Program-made: the position numbers and the translations under genes
Notes under the pieces: model-generated
The model's input: only the letters and a program-made list of their open reading frames with translations
What the model was told of the DNA's origin: nothing
The model's database searches: none
Source of the DNA: Veillonella sp.
Lineage (GTDB): Bacteria; Bacillota_C; Negativicutes; Veillonellales; Veillonellaceae
Assembly (NCBI GenBank): GCA_018367495.1
Contig: JAGZGB010000009.1
Coordinates: forward strand, 1 to 35,845
Reading direction: 5' to 3'
DNA length: 35,845 bases
Shown here: positions 24,544 through 32,584 of the stretch, in pieces
Numbering within the stretch: the stretch's first letter is position 1
Layout of the letters: the number at the start of each line of letters is the position of its first letter

Positions 24544-25974
24544 ATGGAAAACAATACACAGTTGAAAGAAATGATCCGCTCCATGGTTATAGATTTACTA
24601 CAGGGGCAAAAGCAAGGAACAGCCTTATCACAACCGGTTAAACAAGAAGCTAGAGTGCAAGTTGAACCCGGTGTATTTGATACGGTTGATGAAGCTATTC
24701 AAGCAGCAAAAGCAGCGCAAGCGCGCTTTGAAGATTGCACTTTGGCAACTCGTGAAAAGGTAATAGCAGACATCCGTGCTGCTATGCGTCCACGTGTACA
24801 AGAGTTGGCTCAAAAAACTGTTGAAGAAACAGGAATGGGGCGCGTTGCAGATAAAGTACTGAAATTAAACCTTACGCTCGATAAAACACCGGGTGTAGAA
24901 GATCTCATTACAGAATGTGAAACTGGTGATAATGGTATGACATTGTATGAATTGTCTGCTTACGGTGTTATCGGTGCTATTACACCAAGTACAAATCCAG
25001 CAGAAACGTTAATATGTAATACCATCGGTATGTTAGCAGCAGGAAATGCAGTATTCTTTAGTGTGCATCCTGGTGCTAAGCAGCTTAGTCGATTACTAGT
25101 TAGCGAACTTAACCAAATCATTGCTAAATCGATTGGCATTGAAAACCTTATCGTTACACTTCGTGAACCATCTATTGAGTCTGCTCAAGAGATGATGCTA
25201 CACCCCGATGTGAGCTTATTAGTTGTTACTGGTGGGCCTGGTGTAGTAAAACAAGCGCTTCAAAGTGGTAAAAAGGTTATCGGTGCTGGTGCTGGTAATC
25301 CACCGGCATTTGTAGATGAAACAGCAGATATTAAAAAGGCTGCTCAAGATATTGTTCTCGGTGCTAGTCTAGATAATAACATTCTATGTATCGCCGAAAA
25401 GAGTGTCGTTGCCATGCGGCAAATCGAGCCACAACTCGTTCAAGAAATGGTAAAAGTAGGTTGTGCTCTTATTGAAAATCAACAAGATATCCAACGTTTG
25501 GTAGATTTAACAGTTTTACCAAATGGAACACCAAATAAAAAGTTCGTTGGTAAGAATGCAAGCGTTATTCTTGATGCGGCACATATTACTTACAATGGTG
25601 ATCCTCGTTTGATTATTATGCGCACTCCAAAAGACCATCCGTTTGCAGTGATTGAGATGTTGATGCCTATTTTGCCTGTTGTGACCGTAGATAGTTTTGA
25701 TGAAGGCCTTGATGTATGCTTAATGTTAGAAGCGGGTTTACATCATACGGCAACAATGCATTCCTTAAATATGGAACGGCTCAATCATATGGCACGTAAA
25801 ATGAAAACATCCATTTTTGTAAAGAATGGACCATCCTATGCAGGACTTGGTTTTAGTGGTGAGGGTACGACAACATTTACAATTGCTACGCCTACGGGGG
25901 AATCCACTACATCGGCTCGTTGCTTTGCAAGACGTCGTAGATGTTGCTTAACAACAGGATTTAATATTCGATAG
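24544..25974 (+). CDS. pduP: CoA-acylating propionaldehyde dehydrogenase
   Basis: The protein has 476 residues from ATG 24544, six bases after GGAGG; the open frame extends further upstream but without a start signal. It converts propionaldehyde, NAD+ and CoA to propionyl-CoA. It carries the catalytic Cys282 in NNILCIAEKS, the glycine-rich GGPGVV, the GKKVIGAGAGNPP segment, and the end FTIATPTGESTTSARCFARRRRCCLTTGFNIR. The first 20 residues (MENNTQLKEMIRSMVIDLLQ) are the encapsulation helix, followed by a Gln/Pro-rich linker. A 131-bp gap separates it from pduN; no promoter could be confirmed there. Confidence 0.95.
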   Translation: MENNTQLKEMIRSMVIDLLQGQKQGTALSQPVKQEARVQVEPGVFDTVDEAIQAAKAAQARFEDCTLATREKVIADIRAAMRPRVQELAQKTVEETGMGRVADKVLKLNLTLDKTPGVEDLITECETGDNGMTLYELSAYGVIGAITPSTNPAETLICNTIGMLAAGNAVFFSVHPGAKQLSRLLVSELNQIIAKSIGIENLIVTLREPSIESAQEMMLHPDVSLLVVTGGPGVVKQALQSGKKVIGAGAGNPPAFVDETADIKKAAQDIVLGASLDNNILCIAEKSVVAMRQIEPQLVQEMVKVGCALIENQQDIQRLVDLTVLPNGTPNKKFVGKNASVILDAAHITYNGDPRLIIMRTPKDHPFAVIEMLMPILPVVTVDSFDEGLDVCLMLEAGLHHTATMHSLNMERLNHMARKMKTSIFVKNGPSYAGLGFSGEGTTTFTIATPTGESTTSARCFARRRRCCLTTGFNIR

Positions 25975-25985
25975 GTGGTGAGCAT

Positions 25986-27104
25986 ATGAATAAATGGACT
26001 TTTCCAACAAAAATTTATGCGGGAAAGGATTCGTTAAATCGCCTTACAGAATTTAATGATGAATCTATTCTTATTATATGTGATCCATTTTTGAAGAATT
26101 CTCCAAATCTTACATATGTTATGGGTTTAATGGAAAGTAAAAATAAGGTAACTGTTTATACAGATGTAGTACCTGATCCACCGATTACTCATGTGGCAAA
26201 AGGAATTGAATTTATGGAAGGCATCAAGCCATCTATAATTATTGCTATAGGTGGAGGATCTTGTATTGACATGAGCAAGGGAATAGCTTATTTTGGTCGT
26301 AAACTAAAGCATATGGATATTAAATCTTTTATTGCTGTACCTACTACTAGTGGAACAGGCTCAGAAGTGACATCTTTTGCTGTTCTCACTGATAGTGAAA
26401 CACAGATTAAGTATCCTATTATAGATGATGCGGTACTACCAGATGAAGCTTTATTAACACCATTATTTGTAAAAACATCTCCACCAAGTGTTACCGCATA
26501 TAGTGGCATGGATGTACTTGTTCATGCGTTAGAAGCTTATGTGGCAAAGGAAGCAAATAACTTTACAGATGCTTTAGCACAAAAGGCTATTGAGTTAGTG
26601 TTTGAGTACTTACCGAAGTGTTATAAATCATCTGCTACAGAACAGGATAGAATGTCTATGCATGAGGCATCATGCTTGGCGGGCCTCTCTTTTAACAAGG
26701 CGGGTTTAGGCATTGTTCATGCGATGGCTCATCAATTGGGCGGACAGTTTCATGTTCCTCATGGGCTTGCAAATAGTATGATTTTGCCATATGTTATCGT
26801 TTTTAACTGTGTCCATAATACTAATGTAGCAAAAAAATATGCTCATTTATCTGAAAAACTAGGTTTTACATCCTATGAATCATCGGAACAAGAAAAGTTG
26901 TCTGCACTCATAGAAGCAATCGTTAGACTACAACATTCCTTAGACTGTCCAATGACACTTACCGCATTTGGTGTGGAACGAGTAACATCTGAAGCAAAAC
27001 TTAATCTTATGGCAGATAGAGCACTAAAGGATATGTGTTATCGATTCAACCCGTATCCGGCAAATCATGATGATCTTGTTGGATTATATAAAAAAGTTCT
27101 GTAA
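25986..27104 (+). CDS. pduQ: Iron-type propanol dehydrogenase
   Basis: The protein has 372 residues (Salmonella PduQ: 370) and reduces propionaldehyde to 1-propanol inside the compartment, recycling NADH from PduP. It carries AIGGGSCIDMSKG and PTTSGTGSEVTSF in the NAD-binding half, and the iron ligands in SGMDVLVHALEAYV and HAMAHQLGGQFHVPHG. It starts 11 bp after pduP with GGTGG upstream and is the last gene of the operon; the terminator at 27121 follows. Confidence 0.93.
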   Translation: MNKWTFPTKIYAGKDSLNRLTEFNDESILIICDPFLKNSPNLTYVMGLMESKNKVTVYTDVVPDPPITHVAKGIEFMEGIKPSIIIAIGGGSCIDMSKGIAYFGRKLKHMDIKSFIAVPTTSGTGSEVTSFAVLTDSETQIKYPIIDDAVLPDEALLTPLFVKTSPPSVTAYSGMDVLVHALEAYVAKEANNFTDALAQKAIELVFEYLPKCYKSSATEQDRMSMHEASCLAGLSFNKAGLGIVHAMAHQLGGQFHVPHGLANSMILPYVIVFNCVHNTNVAKKYAHLSEKLGFTSYESSEQEKLSALIEAIVRLQHSLDCPMTLTAFGVERVTSEAKLNLMADRALKDMCYRFNPYPANHDDLVGLYKKVL

Positions 27105-27120
27105 ATACATATAATGTATA

Positions 27121-27162
27121 AAAAAGAGATTTTAATGAATATCATTAGGGTCTCTTTTTTAT
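27121..27162 (+). terminator. Terminator of the pdu operon
   Basis: An outer stem AAAAAAGAGA / TCTCTTTTTT encloses a second stem, TAATGA / TCATTA. A T-run follows. It lies 16 bp after the pduQ stop codon. Confidence 0.85.
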
Positions 27163-27575
27163 ATTTTATACATAGGATATTCAGTTGTTGCGATTATATT
27201 TTATCTTTAGTCTATATGGTATATCTTGTTATTTATTATTAAAGATAAATTATTATGTAGCAGAAAACACAATATTTTTTATTTTATGATGATATAATAT
27301 CTTGCATATCCTATCGTAATTTAGAAGTATTATTCAAATTTAGTCATATTCTATATAACTCTTTGTAATATAGAAAAATATAGATTTTATCTATATTTGT
27401 TGTATAATATATATAGGATATTTAAAAAATTAGATGTTTTTGTGAAAGCGTATCCTTATCTAAGTTTAATTAGATGTTTGGTACATTTTATTTTAGATTC
27501 ATGTTCAATGTACTACTTTCGCAAAATGAGTATGATCGTATGTGGTCATACATTTTTTTGAAAAGAGAGGTATTT
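27163..27575 (+). other. AT-rich gene-free stretch before the activase gene, with an inverted repeat and probable -10 box
   Basis: No open frame with a start signal is visible. A perfect inverted repeat, AAATATAGAT-TTT-ATCTATATTT, spans 27376-27398, immediately followed by TATAAT at 27403-27408, which could be the -10 box of the downstream gene. No good -35 box is present, so an activator or the inverted repeat may matter. Nothing else recognisable. Confidence 0.35.
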
Positions 27576-30500
27576 ATGCAACACATGCTACGCATGGGGA
27601 TTGACGTGGGGTCAACAACTGTTAAAGTTGTATTATTAGACGAACACGATAACTATTTGTATAAAAAGTACATACGCCATTATGCGAACATTTTGGACAC
27701 CGTATATACCTTGCTCCAAGAGGCTCAAGTGGGCCATGAAAATGATCAAGTTCACGTGTGTATTACCGGTTCTGGTGGTATGGCGATGGCTGAAAAGGTA
27801 CGTATTCCATTCGTGCAAGAGGTTATTGCTGAAACACGTGCTGTAAAAGCGTTGTATCCAGAAACTGATGTTATCATTGAACTTGGTGGTGAAGATGCGA
27901 AGGTAACCTATTTAGGTCAAACGGCAGAACACCGTATGAATGGTTCTTGTGCAGGTGGTACAGGTGCTTTCATCGACCAAATGGCGACTTTATTGCAAAC
28001 TGATGCATCTGGTCTTAACCAATTGGCCATGAATGCTGATACGATTTATCCAATTGCAGCACGCTGTGGCGTATTTGCTAAAACAGACGTACAAGCTTTG
28101 TTAAACCAAGGCGCATCTCATGAAAATATTGCTAAGTCTGTATTCCAAGCTATTGTAAACCAAACAATTGCGGGCCTAGCATGCGGTCATAAAATCGAAG
28201 GTAATGTAGCATTCCTTGGTGGTCCATTGACATTCTTGTCTGAATTGCGCCAATGCTTCTGCGATACCTTAGAACTTGATGAAGCACATCGCATTATCCC
28301 TGAAAATGGTGAATTATTCATTGCTTTAGGGGCGGCTTTGATGAAAGAAGACTGTCGTGAGATTACGGTTGGTCAATTAACAAAGGAAATAGGTGCCCTC
28401 ATCGGTATTCCTATGGAGGCTACAGATCGTGTAGAACCTCTATTTAAAAATGAACAAGAATTAGAAGAATTCCGCGCTCGTCACGCGAAGGCAGTAACCC
28501 CAAAAGCGAATATTGAAGATGCGCAAGGTCCTTGTTACCTTGGTATCGATGCTGGTTCTACCACTCTTAAGGTAGTTCTCATCAATAGTAATAAGGAAAT
28601 TATATTCTCTCACTATGGTCCTAACCATGGTAAACCTTTAGAAAAATCTCGTGAAATTATCGAGAAAATTTATGAACTGTTACCAAAAGGCGCTTATATT
28701 GCGCATTCTGGTGTAACTGGTTACGGTGAAGCATTCCTTAAACGTGCCCTTGGCATCGATATCGGCGAAGTAGAAACAATGGCACATTATCGTGCAGCTC
28801 GTTTCTTCTGCCCTGATGTTTCCTTTATCTTGGACATCGGTGGTCAAGATATGAAATGCTGTAAGGTTCGCGATGGCTATATCGAAGATATCGTATTGAA
28901 CGAAGCTTGCTCTTCTGGTTGTGGCTCCTTCATCGATACATTCGCATCCGGTCTACGCATTCCAATCGATCAATTCGCGAAGGAAGGTTTATTGGCATCC
29001 TTGCCAATCGACTTGGGTTCTCGTTGTACTGTATTTATGAACTCTAAGGTTAAGCAGGCTCAAAAAGAAGGGGCTACGGTACAAGATATCGCGGCAGGTC
29101 TTGCTTACTCTGTTATTAAAAATGCCCTTTATAAGGTTCTTAAGGTAAAAGACCCTAAAGAATTGGGTGATCATATCGTTGTACAAGGCGGTACATTCTA
29201 CAATGAATCCGTATTGCGTGCCTTCGAGAAATTGATGGGCGTAGAGGTAATTCGTCCTGACGTATCTGGTTTGATGGGTGCTTATGGTATGGCTCTTCTG
29301 GCTGCAGAAACAGCAGAAGAATTACAAAAGGATCATAGTACATTGTTAGATAGTGAGGGTCTTAATTCTTTACAAGTATCTACGACAATGCGCAATTGTG
29401 GGCTTTGTTCCAATAACTGTATGCTTACTATCAATGCTTTCTCTGACGGTCGTACATATGTAACAGGCAACCGCTGTGATCGCGGTGCAGGTGGTATGAT
29501 TCAAGAGGAACGTAAAGCAGTTCCTAACTTAGTAGAAGTTAAATTGCGTCGTTACTTTGACTACTACTTAAAGAAAAATATTCCTGAGTTTGAAGGTAAA
29601 ATGCGTGTAGGTATTCCTCGTGTCCTCAATATGTACGAGGATTTCCCATTCTGGTTTACATTCTTTAATACGCTAGGCTATGAAGTAATCCTTTCTGACT
29701 ACACTACAAAAGAACAATACAACAAGGCTATCGATACGATTCCATCAGATACAGCTTGCTATCCTGCAAAAGCGGTCCATGGTCATATTCGTGATCTTGC
29801 GAATGCACAAGTAGACTTTGTTTGGTACCCTTGTATTCAACATGGCCCTAAGGAATTTAGCCGCGACAATAATTACCACTGTCCAATGGTTATTTCCTAT
29901 CCAGAACTTATCAAAAACAACATGCAGGAGGTTCTGGGAGATACTCCATTCCACGCACCATTCTTGCCATTAGCCGATAAGAAATCTCTTGTTCCTGCTC
30001 TTGTGAAAGCATTGGATTTCTTGAATCTCAAAAAGAAAGATATTGCTAACGCTGTTGAAAAAGCGTGGGAAGAACAAGAAAATTGTAAGGCTTCTTACCG
30101 TGAAACGACAAAGAAAACAGTATCTCGCCTCGTAGCAGAACAAATTCCTACTATCGTATTGGCTGGTCGTCCATATCATTTGGACTCTGGTATTAATCAT
30201 GGTATCCCAGAGCTTATTACATCTCTTGGTATGGCTGTTCTTACAGAAGATGGTGTTGCGCCACTTGGTCATGAAATTAAGCATCTACGTGTTGTAGACC
30301 AATGGTCTTACCATAGTCGTCTATATCGCGCTGCCGAATTTGTAAGTAGAACAGAAGGATTCCAAATCGTTGAGCTCAACTCATTCGGTTGCGGTCTCGA
30401 TTCTATTGTAGCGGATCAAGTAAAAGATATACTTTCAGCAAACCACAAAATTCATACCTTACTCAAAATTGATGAAGGTACAAACCTTGGGGCTGTAACG

Positions 30501-31829
30501 ATTCGTTTGCGTTCATTGCAATCTGTAATGGAACGTAGCTTGCGTCGTCATCACAATCCAGAGGCACCAGAAGTGGTGGAAGAACAATTGCCAACCTACG
30601 ATTATAATCGTGTTGTATTCACGGAAGAAATGCGTAAGACCTATAAAATCTTGGTGCCACAAATGTCACCATTGCATTTTAGCCTCTTGGATCCAGTCCT
30701 CAAAAATGAAGGCTATAACTTTGAAATGTTGCCAGCACCAACGCGTGACGATATTGAAGTGGGCTTGAAATACATTAATAATGATGCATGTTACCCTGCG
30801 ATTATCGTTGTTGGTCAGCTCATGTCAGCACTATTGTCTGGTAAATATGATATCAATAAAACGGCTGTTATCATCTCTCAAACTGGTGGTGGCTGTCGTG
30901 CTACAAACTACATTGGCTACTTGCGTAAAGCTTTGATTGACGCTGGTATGAAACAAGTGCCAATCCTATCCCTCAATGCGAGTGATATGGAACGTCAACC
31001 AGGCTTCAAATTGACAAAAGGGTTCTTACATCGTATGATCCAAGCCGTTGTTTATGGTGATGCCCTTATGCAATGTGTATTGGCTACACGTCCATATGAA
31101 ACTAACCCAGGCTCTACAGATGCATTATGTGATTACTGGATTAAAAAATTACAGCAAAACATTACATCTGCAAGCCTTCGTCAGTACAATAAATACATCA
31201 AAGAAATCATTCATGACTTTGATAACTTGCCGGTTAATAAAGATGTACAAAAACCTCGTGTTGGTGTGGTAGGTGAAATTTACGTTAAGTTCCATCCAAG
31301 CGCTAACAACCATATCAATGAACTCATTGAAAAAGAAGGTGGCGAAGTTGTTACATCTGGCTTATTAGACTTCTTCTTGTACTGTGCAATGGATAGCACA
31401 TACCGTGCTAAACACCTTGATGGTACATGGCTATCTGGCTTCTTCGGTACATTGGCTCGTGAAGCTCTTGAACTCTATCGCTTGCCATACGCTAAAGCCG
31501 TAGCAGCGTCTAAACACTTCGACCCTCTACAACGTATGACGGATGTAGCAAAAGAAGCAGCTCAATATATTGGTCTTGGTAACCAATGCGGTGAAGGTTG
31601 GTTCCTTACAGGCGATATGATTGACCTCATCGAAAAAGGGGCAAAACAAATCGTATGCTTGCAACCATTCGGCTGCTTACCAAACCACGTAACAGGTAAA
31701 GGCATGGTGAAAACACTATCCGCTGCCTACCCAGACGTGCGCATTGCTGCTATCGACTACGATCCAGGATCTAGTGCAGTAAACCAAGCAAATAGATTGA
31801 AACTACTACTATCGACAATGTTTGAATAA
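27576..31829 (+). CDS. Giant acyl-CoA dehydratase activase-related protein (two BadF/HgdC ATPase domains plus DUF2229)
   Basis: The protein has 1417 residues from ATG 27576, after AGAGAGG. It has two actin-like BadF/HgdC ATPase domains: residues about 4-260 with MGIDVGSTTVKVVLLD, and about 325-590 with YLGIDAGSTTLKVVLI. Each has the iron-sulphur cysteine motifs seen in 2-hydroxyglutaryl-CoA dehydratase activators (NGSCAGGTGAF and ARCGVF; NEACSSGCGSF and SRCTVF). The rest is a DUF2229/HgdB-like region with CGLCSNNC, CYPAKAVHGH, GCGLDS and CLQPFGCLPNH. Such fused proteins are common in Firmicutes; activators donate an ATP-driven electron to a dehydratase, but the function of the giant form is not established. 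No dehydratase gene lies next to it, so the partner is unknown. Confidence 0.85.
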   Translation: MQHMLRMGIDVGSTTVKVVLLDEHDNYLYKKYIRHYANILDTVYTLLQEAQVGHENDQVHVCITGSGGMAMAEKVRIPFVQEVIAETRAVKALYPETDVIIELGGEDAKVTYLGQTAEHRMNGSCAGGTGAFIDQMATLLQTDASGLNQLAMNADTIYPIAARCGVFAKTDVQALLNQGASHENIAKSVFQAIVNQTIAGLACGHKIEGNVAFLGGPLTFLSELRQCFCDTLELDEAHRIIPENGELFIALGAALMKEDCREITVGQLTKEIGALIGIPMEATDRVEPLFKNEQELEEFRARHAKAVTPKANIEDAQGPCYLGIDAGSTTLKVVLINSNKEIIFSHYGPNHGKPLEKSREIIEKIYELLPKGAYIAHSGVTGYGEAFLKRALGIDIGEVETMAHYRAARFFCPDVSFILDIGGQDMKCCKVRDGYIEDIVLNEACSSGCGSFIDTFASGLRIPIDQFAKEGLLASLPIDLGSRCTVFMNSKVKQAQKEGATVQDIAAGLAYSVIKNALYKVLKVKDPKELGDHIVVQGGTFYNESVLRAFEKLMGVEVIRPDVSGLMGAYGMALLAAETAEELQKDHSTLLDSEGLNSLQVSTTMRNCGLCSNNCMLTINAFSDGRTYVTGNRCDRGAGGMIQEERKAVPNLVEVKLRRYFDYYLKKNIPEFEGKMRVGIPRVLNMYEDFPFWFTFFNTLGYEVILSDYTTKEQYNKAIDTIPSDTACYPAKAVHGHIRDLANAQVDFVWYPCIQHGPKEFSRDNNYHCPMVISYPELIKNNMQEVLGDTPFHAPFLPLADKKSLVPALVKALDFLNLKKKDIANAVEKAWEEQENCKASYRETTKKTVSRLVAEQIPTIVLAGRPYHLDSGINHGIPELITSLGMAVLTEDGVAPLGHEIKHLRVVDQWSYHSRLYRAAEFVSRTEGFQIVELNSFGCGLDSIVADQVKDILSANHKIHTLLKIDEGTNLGAVTIRLRSLQSVMERSLRRHHNPEAPEVVEEQLPTYDYNRVVFTEEMRKTYKILVPQMSPLHFSLLDPVLKNEGYNFEMLPAPTRDDIEVGLKYINNDACYPAIIVVGQLMSALLSGKYDINKTAVIISQTGGGCRATNYIGYLRKALIDAGMKQVPILSLNASDMERQPGFKLTKGFLHRMIQAVVYGDALMQCVLATRPYETNPGSTDALCDYWIKKLQQNITSASLRQYNKYIKEIIHDFDNLPVNKDVQKPRVGVVGEIYVKFHPSANNHINELIEKEGGEVVTSGLLDFFLYCAMDSTYRAKHLDGTWLSGFFGTLAREALELYRLPYAKAVAASKHFDPLQRMTDVAKEAAQYIGLGNQCGEGWFLTGDMIDLIEKGAKQIVCLQPFGCLPNHVTGKGMVKTLSAAYPDVRIAAIDYDPGSSAVNQANRLKLLLSTMFE

Positions 31830-31862
31830 AGGTGTGCTCCGTTATATTTTCAATGGGGCTAT

Positions 31863-32188
31863 GTTAGATGTATTGCTAATTTTAGCTAAAATAATGGTTT
31901 TGTAACTCGATGGAGCTTTAGTGAATAAGCCATAAGGTGCTTTATATTTTATAATGGGGCCCGAATACAACTACATAATACTAGTATAGAAAAAATACAG
32001 CCCTCTCTTGGCTCAGTACGTTACTACGTTCCGTAAAATCGCTGCAGAGAGGGCTGTATTCTTTTCTATATGCGCTAATTATGAAGATGTCCCATTATAA
32101 AATGTAAATAATCCAATCTACTATATATCTAATAGCTCCATCGAGTTTGTTATCTCATTATTTACAAAAAATTAGCAATACACCTAAC
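31863..32188. repeat. Outer inverted repeats flanking element copy 1 (96-98 bp arms)
   Basis: Left arm 31863-31958 and right arm 32091-32188 are diverged inverted copies. Conserved blocks are 20/21 bases at the outer end (31863-31883 with 32168-32188), a shared 14-base AACTCGATGGAGCT block, and 14/15 bases at the inner end (…ATTTTATAATGGG). The whole 326 bp is one large imperfect palindrome centred on the core of copy 1. Confidence 0.8.
31952..32097 (+). repeat. 146-bp nested palindromic element, copy 1 (plus orientation)
   Basis: It is bounded by TAATGGGGCCC at the left and ATGAAGATGTCCCATTA at the right. In the middle lies a hairpin with arms 31985-32008 and 32046-32070 (24 pairs, one bulged C) around a 37-nt loop; 35 nt of it (32011-32045) match the loop of copy 2 at 34 of 35 bases in opposite orientation. 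The A-run before and T-run after the stem would let it work as a terminator for the activase gene. No coding capacity. Confidence 0.8.
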
Positions 32189-32208
32189 GGAAATGGGAGG
32201 GGGGAGAG

Positions 32209-32236
32209 GAGATGTGCCTATGGCACATCTCTTTTA
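32209..32236 (+). terminator. Small intrinsic terminator hairpin in the gene-free stretch
   Basis: The perfect 10-bp stem GAGATGTGCC / GGCACATCTC with loop TAT is followed by TTTTA. No gene lies directly upstream, so it may end read-through from 31829 or an unseen small transcript. Confidence 0.65.
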
Positions 32237-32289
32237 TCCTACAATCAGTTGGACAGGTGATTTCCTTTATTGTGCCTTATATTTTCAGA

Positions 32290-32584
32290 AGAGAAAGAAT
32301 AGTGCCAAGTCGATATTATATAATCTGTAATACATATAGTTTATTACTTTGACTGATGCTCTTGTGTCGTAATGGGACGCCTTCATAGAAAATGTTAATA
32401 AAAATAGCACCACCTTTTTCGCAGCGATTTTACGGAACGTAGTGACGTACTGAGCAAGAAGAAGGTGGTGCTATTTTTATACTTAAATTTATTCAATTGT
32501 AATTGGGCCCCATTACGACTTAGAGCGATAAGGGTTATAATATTGTATTAACTAATGTAATAAGACTGGCACTATTCTTTCTCT
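32290..32584. repeat. Outer inverted repeats flanking element copy 2, overlapping the end of the MFS gene
   Basis: The 18-bp block at 32290-32307 (AGAGAAAGAATAGTGCCA) is repeated inverted and identical at 32567-32584. The right copy contains the last codons and stop of the minus-strand MFS gene. Between them, GTCGTAATGGG and its complement form the next matching block, then the inner stem of copy 2. The span of 295 bp is symmetric about the core of copy 2. Confidence 0.75.
32370..32515 (-). repeat. 146-bp nested palindromic element, copy 2 (minus orientation)
   Basis: It has the same length as copy 1. On the minus strand it begins TAATGGGGCCC (32505-32515) and ends ATGAAGGCGTCCCATTA (32370-32386, 15 of 17 bases as copy 1). 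The central hairpin has arms 32398-32420 and 32458-32480 (23 pairs including one G-U), whose sequence differs from copy 1. The core 32421-32455 matches copy 1 at 34/35. It lies directly downstream of the minus-strand MFS gene and could end its transcript. Confidence 0.8.

Noticed and set aside
31980..32480. CRISPR array or attC-type integron cassette site
   Set aside because: Only two units in opposite orientation, no regular spacers, no cas or integrase gene, and no attC consensus boxes; a palindromic repeat family fits better.
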